A stretch of 64,000 nucleotides of DNA from Leishmania mexicana MHOM/GT/2001/U1103. Lineage: Eukaryota; Euglenozoa; Kinetoplastea; Trypanosomatida; Trypanosomatidae. Positions 42,201-48,090 of the stretch are shown in pieces (position 1 is the stretch's first letter; every line of letters begins with the position of its first letter). A program made the translations under genes and the position numbers. The stretch covers positions 1 to 64,000 of the forward strand of contig NC_018306.1 of assembly GCF_000234665.1 (NCBI RefSeq), given 5' to 3'. A model generated the notes under the pieces. The model was not told the origin of the DNA. It searched no databases and saw nothing but the letters and a program-made list of their open reading frames with translations.

Positions 42201-45027
42201 CTGACGGGCCGTTCCTCGGCGCACCATCCGGGGTTGCTGCAGATAACCCCAACTCGTGCCGGCGGTGCAGACGTTGTTCCAGCAGGACGACGAGCACATG
42301 ATAGACCGGCTCTGACGGAGCTAGCACGTCCTCGTCACTTCTGGCGACAGGGGCACGGCTGCTGCTGACGCTGTCCAGAGAGCCCGCCCAGCGTGCTAGC
42401 ACCGGCGGCACAGTCGGTAGAGAGCGTTGCGCAACCACCGCGAAGGCGTACTGCTGCGTCACAAGACTGCAGCGCGGAATCACCGCCTTCACGGCAGCAA
42501 GGAGCAGCTGCCCCAGCCGCAGCCCAAAGTGGCCACAGAGTGGCAAGAGTACATCCTCGACAAGGCGGTCGGCGACGGTCTCCGGCACCCGCAGCGTTGC
42601 GCACGGCTGGGCAAAGAGGTGCAGCAGAAAAAGCGCAGTGTCGGACACGACGTCTTGGACGGCGGCGCTGCTGGTGCGGATGCTCGACGTGCCGATGCGG
42701 AGCACGAGTGGGGCGCCGCCGGCTCGCCGTCGAGTCAGAGTGGCTGCAGATAGCGGAGGGCGCCGCTGGTCGTCGTTCCCGGTAGTGGCAGTCCTACCGG
42801 CGGTGGCGCCGCTTTCCAGCGGCCCGGCGGGCATGAAAAACTCCTCTTGCAGCGCGTCCGCAAAGAATTCCACAGGATGAGGGCTCGCCGGTGGCGGAGT
42901 GCGTGCGGTGTCTGACGCCTCAGCAGCCTTGTCCCTTGCCACTCCATCCACCGCGTCACCGTGGCCTGGCTCGATGTCTCGAAGACGCGTGCGCGCGCGC
43001 CTCGCCTCAGCTCCGGCGCCGTGACGCCGCATCTGCCCTTCGTCCTCGTCCTCTTCTGCCCACTCCTTCTCCTGATCGGCCACTGTGCCAGAGCGCGTGG
43101 TGCCCCCACCGCCGCCACAACGATTCTCCTGGGCAGCCCTCCACCGGCAGTAGGCGCCGTGTGTGATGGACGTTACGTAGAGCACCACGGCGCCAAAGTC
43201 GAACACCTCCTGCAGTGGGGAGCACGGGAAGCTGAAGAGTTCGCGACGAGAGGTGAAGCTGTACTCGTGCCGGTGCTGTGTAAAGATGAGCTGCATCGTT
43301 GGAAACACGGACTGGTGAAGGAGAACGACAAGGTGCCTCGTCGGCGGCTGCAGTAGCAGGTTCGCCACCGCCGCAACGCCTGTTGTGCCTCGTTGATCGA
43401 CGACGGCGACGCCTTCGCTACTCTTCGCTTTGCCAATCATTTCGCGTGCGTCCGGTGACGCCTTCGCCGCCTCAGCGTCCGCATCCGCTGCTGCGCGGCG
43501 GCTGTGCGTGTGCAAGTCCTGCCACAGCTCCTCGCCCACAACGTCAGAGAGTGCGACGGACAGCACCACCGTCACGAACTGCATCGTCTCTAGCCGCCAC
43601 ACATCGTGGCGGGGCGTGTGGTGCAGCAGGAAGAAAAAGTCGCACAGAAGCCTTACCACCTCGACCGGGGCGCGGGCGGCGATAGGGTGGTCGTAGCGGA
43701 ACCGATGGCAAAGTTGCCGAAGCGCCGCGATGCAGTAGGCCTCGAGCCGTAAATCCGGTGTTGGGGTGCGATGCCGCGCCTTCACCACCTCCATCACACG
43801 CCGCACGAACGCCAGTGCGGCTGCGGCACCGCCACCGCCACGCATGCCATCATTGGTCGCCGTGGACGACGATGGCGGGTAGGCTGTGGTGATCTGTGGC
43901 AGTGCGCAGAGTCGCATGAGCACCTGTGCGTACAAGCAGGCGTCGTCAGCGCATGGGGCAGCCACCCAGAGTCGCCCGTCGGCCACCGCCTGAGCCACGA
44001 GATTCGGGCTCACCGTCAACACGTTGGTGTCGACCTCCTCCGGCGTGGACACGCGTTGAATCAACGCGACGAGAGACTCCGAAAGCCGTACGAGGTACGT
44101 TGGCGTGATGAGGCGGGCGTAGCCGGACCACCGAAGCACCTCGATGAGAAGCGCCGCGTAGTCAGCGCCAACAACGGCGACAAGCCACTGACTCTCCAGT
44201 ACTTCCAGAATGTGATTGCACACAATATTGAGCGGCGACGCATTCTTCCACAGCAGCGGCGCCTGACTCATGGCGTCACTGGCGCCGTCGATCAGCAGCC
44301 CGTCCTCGTGGGCGCTGTCGCCTGTGCCCCAGACATCGTCCCGGCCTCCACGTTCGCCCTGTTGAGGCCCTCCGAACGAAGACGAAGATTTGGGTGGCGC
44401 GTCGCCGGGGGATCCGCTCGCCAGGAGCTCGTCGTGCTTACCACCTGCGCCCAAGGCAAAGGCTCTCCGTGTTGCGCTCAGTGCTCTGCCGCCACTCTCC
44501 GTGGTCCAAGACATCAACGGCTCGCCCTCTTCGGCGAGCGAGGTGTGCAGGCTCTGGAAGAGCTGGATAAAGGGCCGAATGATGTCGCTGCGCAGGCGCC
44601 GCCGTCGCGCCTCCAGTGCGTCGCGGCGTCCGGTGGACGCCGAGGCGGCTCCGGATCCGAGCTTCGCCGCTCGGCAGCGGGCTGCATTGGTGTTATCACC
44701 AGAGGCGGCCACCGCGATAGCAGCGTGCCTCTCCGCGACGCGGCAGTACGTCATGAGGTTCGGCTTTACAATTCGCTCCAGCACGAAGATGAGCACGTTG
44801 GACACGACGTGCTGGCCGAGGACGGCGTGTGGAGTGGTGCCGTGCTGCTCCGCCACTGACACAAAGAACTTCACGAACTCGAGGACGCACTGGCCCGCCT
44901 CTTCGCTGCTGTTGGCCGAAACGGTGGCGGTCGCCGCGTCCGACGTGACGGCGTTCACATCCGCCATGATTTTGTTCAGCCGCGCCTTGAGGTGCGCGCT
45001 GTCCACGTTGGCGAGAAAGGACTCCAT
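30259..45027 (-). CDS. ATM: ATM/Tel1-type PI3-kinase-related protein kinase
   Basis: This is a single uninterrupted 4,922-residue frame, far longer than human ATM (3,056). Most of it is alpha-helical solenoid with many Ala/Ser/Gly/Arg-rich inserts. A FAT-like region spans roughly 3500-4450. The kinase domain covers about 4540-4830: K4590 in the KAGDDLRQD motif, catalytic loop GLGDRHINN with D4744 and N4749, and activation-loop D4763 in IDLGIAFDQ. The 19-residue gap between the two Asp residues equals that of human ATM. The text after it (KLLPVPELVPFRLTRNMIDG) is ATM-like rather than ATR- or TOR-like, as is the FATC end (MMFPGWSQWV; human LSRLFPGWKAWV). The product should sense DNA double-strand breaks and phosphorylate SQ/TQ sites in the nucleus. 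The ATG at 45027 is the first in-frame ATG after a plausible splice acceptor. Confidence 0.93.
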   Translation of the reverse strand: MESFLANVDSAHLKARLNKIMADVNAVTSDAATATVSANSSEEAGQCVLEFVKFFVSVAEQHGTTPHAVLGQHVVSNVLIFVLERIVKPNLMTYCRVAERHAAIAVAASGDNTNAARCRAAKLGSGAASASTGRRDALEARRRRLRSDIIRPFIQLFQSLHTSLAEEGEPLMSWTTESGGRALSATRRAFALGAGGKHDELLASGSPGDAPPKSSSSFGGPQQGERGGRDDVWGTGDSAHEDGLLIDGASDAMSQAPLLWKNASPLNIVCNHILEVLESQWLVAVVGADYAALLIEVLRWSGYARLITPTYLVRLSESLVALIQRVSTPEEVDTNVLTVSPNLVAQAVADGRLWVAAPCADDACLYAQVLMRLCALPQITTAYPPSSSTATNDGMRGGGGAAAALAFVRRVMEVVKARHRTPTPDLRLEAYCIAALRQLCHRFRYDHPIAARAPVEVVRLLCDFFFLLHHTPRHDVWRLETMQFVTVVLSVALSDVVGEELWQDLHTHSRRAAADADAEAAKASPDAREMIGKAKSSEGVAVVDQRGTTGVAAVANLLLQPPTRHLVVLLHQSVFPTMQLIFTQHRHEYSFTSRRELFSFPCSPLQEVFDFGAVVLYVTSITHGAYCRWRAAQENRCGGGGGTTRSGTVADQEKEWAEEDEDEGQMRRHGAGAEARRARTRLRDIEPGHGDAVDGVARDKAAEASDTARTPPPASPHPVEFFADALQEEFFMPAGPLESGATAGRTATTGNDDQRRPPLSAATLTRRRAGGAPLVLRIGTSSIRTSSAAVQDVVSDTALFLLHLFAQPCATLRVPETVADRLVEDVLLPLCGHFGLRLGQLLLAAVKAVIPRCSLVTQQYAFAVVAQRSLPTVPPVLARWAGSLDSVSSSRAPVARSDEDVLAPSEPVYHVLVVLLEQRLHRRHELGLSAATPDGAPRNGPSAGAAGSGQPDVSSGSLLSGLLLSWGDHYRTLIQRAVARLHAWEQDMRRVCEGAGATAMPTGVAAEAARLDPAWSAEKRSHAAGGAHDAPLPLLAASLALLLTRFATLVQCTRLWEMTLCPSTAVPVDPGTTEAAPRRRRVVGDDHSWGLSDGPAGDVGLSFLCHVAANATLFLGSVPVLTRASDGGSHTSDVTGGGVRVARQTGGVGADVLTVTSTSLRTRNALTGADTVALFSALQFTAWLDLAETYACVALRMCLARQQVAEQTEMSASLRLGQGSSLGGVPSLSTSSEAIALRLRGPLRREVSTYVEHVCTLLDAAVTSPSSQVPAVLRDAVDAHWMLRLPLGKGMGRADVQDGRVADEEVVAVGEDEKADTDAAAFGTGVSPLRLAASRRAAPRAFQVMLTLSAQASVAWLMRRAQLRHTLAALTPAAVSRQEGNRRGGGGGPPDTHTVVRPGLDASAMMLSLSMQCVQLLHLLLRWRRAALWSPPEESTYARDDLDAAGDRGAAAPAVAKDAPFSHAGADGTRASAAGECAESATEAGGGTAADFDSDEEASAAREDVRLLRASPDLYATPLSLLERFSAAGGGRLYYAVLWLCHHVAAELDHAHAVGAFFPLWTALHVLFRDVGTVLLDPAFACVDPRQTIARFTATLTARIFDDGVRGLSRWRPSNPTSREVTHMMAVSLHMSVDTLRTVLWAASRTRIDAYVVGPLADTTAIRRTIVAMLRDQHLLDAAGADSYPTADVARGSGEGGAAALDDILLPSHHRLLERLPFLPTILRALPTLLRLLALVGCLPPPPTDADTGTAEGFLCCRAVVQVLQVLFVRYRYQLGPGLCSGFLCGTVADIRWLLSRRHPATFRDAGKRGSQGCRDAAAFLYAHEGRLLELWTAQLTDHSRVDMPVCTPAWQCALLQAAFAVLPRCEPAVAEVLGRFSFEFLADKTPYEVRHHAALQVGTLFRTFSTRRTQVLHTLLTKAREAMLSSTETLCSTSLLALSEAVRAAPELLVDVLYTLLECWATRGFRHRRLVVACLERVSAWVLEGAGLAGAPAGGASLPRSLPYTHLCRMHVRPLLFKWLCEYRHPQAALPVECFGYTTQTTFVVQHLSVLLPLALLLLTETTEEQWSLFATRSGGDRCDAASAEGSLYERLVSAYTDTLVAKAAAENERAGEALGAARRRRRTEASGSDATAQQDEVTEPESQTDTIVVSDADVLHRLAPLCMLLAYFPGIVTQLLVFASHAPVPTFTGDAGGLADLGKARDSRELAGWPRRMGHADAAVEHRGSGGGHSSRASASDMTPTWASVAQRCLYWLEAQFNTADATMLAQSVGLVLAGRRHVSGDSAQPTFSAAAARAVLCNPTTASSAAEVLRYYLQHRSVWPHKRRAFDVVLAAQADAVMEALVVLHRTTAEVGTLVYGTPEQLQRALSWVAEKITCVPLPMPGPREPRTQQANSTEGCGATTAEEETTQGRIPCCTSSYPAHWEAYCLALLVPPAAAPNAEFHSPVTSEPSARRSADAAALTEDVMTRFLLQGNSTYLYALLHAAYRSSVALSSLELQLRALQQLSLLVHIATCWCSARVLAEPHALRLVLSHLLHWLRRSPAAAVRRLVCDALMHVWQVSRAGCGNVPRHQGTEPTLAAQRRHCRLMLARGLTPLTAVSPLIASTWAALCRSDPDLKRSDWQQRVLAYLAGTESRRATRVAAATAAEGKERVLAHRAIDVDEPTDDEVESREEGAARDGGPGASASAGAAESAADPSDCPLPLDGEQWTWAMYEAQRSACLAPLSNPRARGRLSGLQRLLRYVLGHDEEDSDEALEDVSGTVEGCGSNAGMDKLVSPESCAVSMQLIVEHTSAAPLPSAPLLQDITVAVDSTQALLVRCLHVASVCLRAGHVPPDTAGPTAHRRSRGRTGVSLRPAELSALDVRAVLLDTIQHLYRLCHCNVAALPAEYADAADPFRPLSPGYVADEDAHGVHAIHMQILSADAADDQLLAAFRLLRALALCIVLSGEAATLPPCAAAVSSAPPGMVSGSEWLRHEAQRSGSSASTLLAASESAMADDGLSSNQTAEDIVAGVLAQAYAHQLRTLEQLVWCVDADASELGMCALRTWVLCIASSLDKADEAEPTRPAEPLSSFDEAVVQLVVSAWMQQLTVPSSTAAAGEPVGASSGAPMPSPQARVRFCLQRRLGWVTRSGGCGSLACRRGAEGGMRGGAADTHLRSPSVWAPLRQCPPNQRAFICRFVLAAANTYGMLKKSLLWAALVPLLMAELRTAEGPTEAPTSSTGSPAWDLDGMHAACDSAGSAVRIAEKLLLPVLLHALCLRESEGQRATRQEWSGQLDRYVFQQPERCAHTARLLLYVLEQCHAVLLRSTRQRGLKGATVASTGRAKASSSSSSAAAAAGDGARTEAASWPSTVGSVPSLQDMGECYWLSDIPAARLARAAVRVGEPHLALLFSQLSGESFYGPRTGAAALCGASETTQSAAMLRDGAGAGGAVLAASSAPYSILFPFAKPGDYPSAASATHAVGAGATRSGGRARERRDAVRQQTRSFAEDIFDLYASVQGQLELDDVVGVSLMMRLQSATDDMQHRHGAKWCSLMGSGPALSASFLGLARSRSSGRVIRRVAGCRESGVTSTTSVSSGADDSLAAAPSAAAAWLDEMRLLEESETHHASGRRWGSDVPRAGSAADSGRSDGTVDVARHSVALAGEVQERRPDPWAAHLQRAALLLQHGFPSTALDVLLSLHPAERRREAAVWHRSHSSAAERGATDDSVRACSAPESVDGRGAPVLGPEAFFTSTAGEAIDAAAGDTDTLSSWTSAHEVSLQALLAEAAWKSGRWSSGGSVADDCPGSGPSECVPSAVLDLLSLRGHTATPESRGALLMPASGGRFYVHLLSAFVTLMDEQPLLSMQHVRRAESALRQQLSPTTFVTTVMAAEALNEVRDCAARFLAANAAARRDRAGKPSRGRGAAPQWKHGNRVVELPMWLRSLRGDSVARGSGGDAAELPTARVPSTVDYASRELLDSVRHALCQVYGDDEGWYQFVLGATEQALLNRDAAAAHRWLRDWKEQHAEGTGGEGEQASPSPAIGGTVAAEVRGRARQLDLALRTAQIAYGLGRWQEALALLQPAATAARGEASLAHGNVALLRTAPWHAPQEPRVIQQLMVWHEELRLLPPSQLVRDPFLSRAAASDSSGACSFLLARLCHTLADDIATRLTSHEHQQLCESVEESKRLKADLEAQLEAATQPSTGRAAAPLHRPPGVAELDATTGATTTAVLPALVNIAGVAPLREARGRSAVADTTAGAAVGAAPSVILSEDQLRVIRRRIRELAGDIKRLEDEWQSEKSNFGLYRRSAINAYSRFLQFNQAVQQGAARGVTERTHRGAAAPSEVKCLPVDHEEDVVHAVFGFVELWVNAAEMEQGSGEVLNKVLDKAVERIPTAVFVPLAGQLTAQLGGQHEGERLAFLVARLARDYPMHVVWPLLALYHGHTFAKSRDVNTLHNVDEAKITAARQLLAGLASAQSSATASSRDGRSASTAALLSTQIRHAQLLSSAYLELALDRSAATAQVGKRHAISEDFMLVKDARNLAIPPPSSMDLFVTPAVAGGVPLAVPHVMRYRNYFTTPGGVNVPKVLQCELSDGTVVRQLLKAGDDLRQDALIEQVFATANRLFHRRSATRPLQVRTFTIVPLAPTAGILQWVEHTIPLGEYLTGRYTGKEEVPGAHERYFPGEPTTRECRIQLQNAPQNSKCQVLLSLYEKFTPALHYFFLEEYLSAQVWVDRQQTFTRSVAASSIVGYTVGLGDRHINNILLHRGTAEVVHIDLGIAFDQNKLLPVPELVPFRLTRNMIDGLGVRGTEGSLRPCAEAAMHLLRAKRELIRTILSSIMHDPLARWAIGSPTHANHIIGAGDAPQESNTRQPAPVRTHGSSADAARTLARIDAKLRGYDGGDLLSVPTHVRKLMEEAQRVESLAMMFPGWSQWV

Positions 45028-45326
45028 CTCCGCCGATGGCTCAGCAAGTCGTGGGGTGGAGGAGGCGCTGCTGCTGCTGCTACTCCTACTGCTACTGCCA
45101 GGTGCGATGGAGAGCGGTGCGTGGAGTGAAAGACGTTGGCCTCGCCGTTGCTGCCCCCCCCCCTCTCTCTCAACACGGAGAAGGAGAGAAAAGGCCGAGC
45201 CGGCCAAGTCCGGGTCCTTGCGCTTGGCTTTCGCGTTCAAGTACGTCCGTGAGTACGCCCGTGCCCGTCTGTCATCGCGTACTCCGCCGCGTTGTCTGTG
45301 ATGCGCAAGGCGCGTCCCTCTTCGGC

Positions 45327-45372
45327 CTAACAACAAGCCGCGGGGAGCGAGAAAACCGGAAGAGCGGGAGCC
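45327..45372 (-). promoter_or_regulatory. Candidate spliced-leader acceptor for ATM
   Basis: The minus strand has a C/T-rich tract (complement of about 45341-45372) and then AG at 45328-45327. This predicts a 5' UTR of about 300 bases, with the ATG at 45027 as the first in-frame ATG. Confidence 0.4.
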
Positions 45373-45618
45373 GCGTTGATGGACGCGTCGAAGATGTCTG
45401 ATGTCTGGTGTGTGTGTGTGTGTGAGAGTGTGTGGCCGCTATCCTTTCCGCTACAACCCCCTGACCTTCAGGGGGCGTGCCACGATAGAGTTCTCTGTCA
45501 CTGGGGTGGTGGTCCCACTTTGATTAGGGTTCGTGGCTCGCTCTTCTCGACCCGGTCTCTCCTGTCGATGGACCTGGCTGATGCAACACGTGTGGAGCAC
45601 GTGAGCGGTGCATAGTGA

Positions 45619-45650
45619 GGTGCGGCGGAGGAAAGGTGCAGCGGAGGAAA
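45619..45650. repeat. Two-copy 16-bp tandem repeat
   Basis: GGTGCGGCGGAGGAAA is followed directly by GGTGCAGCGGAGGAAA, one mismatch, in the presumed 3' UTR of the SF3a66 gene. Confidence 0.8.
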
Positions 45651-46395
45651 GGTTTGAGAGAGGTACCCTACATTGGGCACTGGTAGCGCTTCGGCAAGGC
45701 GCATGTGCGCCCTACGGTTTGCAAGGCGGGGCACGGGGCGGCCCAAGCCGGTCAGCCGACGGTATCCAATGGCGCCTCATAACCTTGAAGACTGCTGTGC
45801 GAGGCCTTTCTGTGGATAGAACAGCGTCCCGCACGAGCGCCCACCCCCCACCCTACACACACACAGACACACGGGCATCTCTGTAAGACGAGAGCCAACG
45901 GTCGCAATCCTTTGTTGTGTCATCATGTGAGCGCGCCCCGGAAGGGGTGGCAAGGGCGTGGCGCATGAGGAGGAGGCGTGCGTGCGTGCGTGTGTGTGGG
46001 GCGACACGTGCCGCACGCGGGCGAGGCCGTCGGCTCTCGATCACCACGCCGCTTTGCCGAGTGGGGCGATGAAAGGGTGAGGCGGGTAAGGAATGGAGAG
46101 AGTAGGATCCATCCAGAATGGTGAGCAAACACAGCCCAGGGCCGATCGCCACGGCAGGGGCCCGCCCTCCACACACGTGGACGCGGAGCTATCGCACGGC
46201 TTCGCGCTGTCGTGCGTTGACGAAAGGCAGAGATGGAGAAGACGTAGGTGCCGGCGTCATTGGTCACAACCTCAATGTTACTCCATCCTTCGCCAATGGA
46301 TGGGGGATAGGGGGGCTGGTAGCCGCACTGTGGCCGGTGGGGGCCGTGTGCACGTGTCCTCGACGAAGCGCGCCCGATACGCCCCACAGACCCCG

Positions 46396-47097
46396 CTAGC
46401 GACTGAGTACGAAGAAAAGTGTGTACACCCTTTGCAGAGGATCCCAGGAGCACCAGTACGCCTCCGACGTGCTCCCGTCCGCCTCCTCCAGCACGTCTCG
46501 CGGCTGTGAGCGATTTGTCTTGGCGGGAAACTTTAACGCGATAGTGGCGTACCCCTCGCAAGCGAACAGTAGATAGACAAAATAGTCATCCGCCGGCTTC
46601 TCAACATGCTGCTCGCGCGCCGACATCCAGCGATGCAGCGGGCGTGTGCCCTCCTCGGCCTGCGTGAACATCACCTCGACCCAGACCTTGGTGCGATACG
46701 CCACCTCGTCGTGCTCCGTCCGGAAGGAATACAGCGGGGTACCGAAACGGGCATTGGCTGCGGCAGCGCCTGCAGAGCCCAACGTGCCGGCACCGCCTGC
46801 CGCGCCGCTCAGAGCCAGCAGCGCCTCCTCTTTGCGCGCCCGCTCCTCCGCCTCGGTGTTCCGGCGCTCCTCCTCCTGCAGCCGGAGGTGGCGCAGCTCC
46901 TTGTGCTGGCGCCGCTCGAGCTGTAGCGTGTGCGTCTTGCCGGCGATGTGCTTCAGAAAGTTGTTCTCCTCGGGGCAGTAGATGCCGCAGAGCGTGCAGG
47001 TCACCTGTCCCATGTGGTTCCGCTTGAAGTACGGATTCGCTCTAGCGACCTCGACAGGGTCGTAGACGTTGGTGGCGCTGTTCGGGGCCGAGGTCAT
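46396..47097 (-). CDS. SF3A2: Splicing factor 3A subunit 2 (SF3a66/Prp11 family)
   Basis: This 233-residue nuclear protein belongs to the SF3a complex of the U2 snRNP, which helps the snRNP engage the branch site; in trypanosomatids that means mainly trans-splicing. Residues 22-30 (PYFKRNHMG; human PYFMKNHLG) lead into a matrin-type zinc finger, C34-x2-C37-x12-H50-x5-H56 (family tail GKxH). A charged coiled-coil stretch follows (about 58-90), then an Ala/Gly linker. The C-terminal domain matches human SF3A2: RPLHRWMSAREQHVEKPADD (human MPRHRFMSAYEQRIEPPDRR), YLLFACEGYATIALKFPAK (human YLLMAAEPYETIAFKVPSR) and a Trp-rich end. The Pro-rich C-terminal tail of the human protein is absent. The ATG at 47097 is the only sensible start. 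Confidence 0.93.
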   Translation of the reverse strand: MTSAPNSATNVYDPVEVARANPYFKRNHMGQVTCTLCGIYCPEENNFLKHIAGKTHTLQLERRQHKELRHLRLQEEERRNTEAEERARKEEALLALSGAAGGAGTLGSAGAAAANARFGTPLYSFRTEHDEVAYRTKVWVEVMFTQAEEGTRPLHRWMSAREQHVEKPADDYFVYLLFACEGYATIALKFPAKTNRSQPRDVLEEADGSTSEAYWCSWDPLQRVYTLFFVLSR

Positions 47098-47124
47098 GCT
47101 CGCTGCCGATGAAGTCTACGAGTG

Positions 47125-47186
47125 CTTTGGTGTGAGTGGTGTAAGCGGATGCGGCAGGGCGAGAGAGGGGGGGTGGGTGGGGGAGC
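47125..47186 (-). promoter_or_regulatory. Candidate spliced-leader acceptor for SF3a66
   Basis: The minus strand reads a C/T-rich tract (complement of about 47161-47186), then a short AG-free stretch, then AG at 47126-47125. This leaves a 5' UTR of about 27 bases. Confidence 0.5.
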
Positions 47187-47679
47187 ATGCAAGAGAACAA
47201 CGAGGTAAGGTGAGCCAGAAGACGGGTAGACGCCACATAGAGGGGGGAGGGAGCTTGTCATGGATCACACATGCACCCGTCGTCGCGCGGCGGTGCAACG
47301 CAGCCTGCAAGGGGGAGGGGGGACGCCGTCACGAGCGCATCTGGATAGAGGTCCCTTTTTCAGCAGCTCTCTCAACTAAAGCACATGCGCCTCCTGCCAC
47401 AGACACACACGGCACATCCACGCAAGTAACGACGGAGAGAGGGGAGAGGTGCTCGCCTCTCTCACGACAACAGCGAGGCCGAACCCGGTCCGAGGTCAAC
47501 CGCGGGCGGTTTGTTTTGTACCCACAAGACACCGCACTGGGAAGAGAGACCTCCACCCTCCCCTCCTCCCGAGGAAACAGCGCTGAGAGGCTGATGAGGG
47601 ATTGCGCCGTGCACTGAATAAGAAACATCGGCGGATGCGGGCAGGACAAGGCATCGCGGCCGCACGCGACGAAGCTGTG

Positions 47680-47723
47680 CTGTGCTGTGCTGTGTGGGTG
47701 TGTGTGTGTGGGTGTGTGTGTGG
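47680..47723. repeat. CTGTG/GT compound microsatellite
   Basis: Four CTGTG units merge into GT repeats interrupted by GGG, on the plus strand, in the presumed 3' UTR of the ankyrin-RING gene. Confidence 0.85.
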
Positions 47724-48090
47724 CGCTCGTAAGCACGCGAGAAGCGCGAAGACAAGAAACGGACAACAACAGCAGCGGGGAGCATCACCGTCGAGGAAGA
47801 GAGCAACGGGGTGGGCAACGTCAACGTCCACACAGGCAACCGCGCAGAGACCGACGCACGATCCGGCCCTCCTCTTCTCTAGCGATATCGCCGCCGACTA
47901 AAAGTCGAATACTGTGGCATGCCCCACTAGTGTGAAGCGCACCGCGCTCGGCAGGTGTCCCGCGGGGAGAGAGCGAAGATGTCAGCGAGGGGCAGCACGC
48001 AGAGCGGCCGAGACCTGAAACCGCACCGCAACCGTTATAGATACAGCTCGTGACGAGGGGGAGGCGCCACATCACACGCGACGATCCCTC

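Larger units (their letters stand above)
45028..46395. other. 1.4 kb intergenic region, ATM to SF3a66
   Basis: It holds the ATM leader and the presumed 3' UTR of the SF3a66 gene. Besides the splice signal it has a GT run near 45408-45424 and a two-unit 16-bp repeat at 45619-45650. No credible gene was seen. Confidence 0.5.
47098..48090. other. Intergenic region, SF3a66 to ankyrin-RING gene
   Basis: About 1 kb that includes the SF3a66 leader and the 3' UTR of the ankyrin-RING gene. A CTGTG/GT-rich microsatellite lies at about 47680-47723. No gene was seen. Confidence 0.5.

Noticed and set aside
30598..45301. Many plus-strand open frames of 200-390 codons opposite ATM
   Set aside because: GC-rich codon bias leaves the complementary strand open; the ATM frame has conserved motifs, and the shadows are Arg/Ala/His-rich without any.
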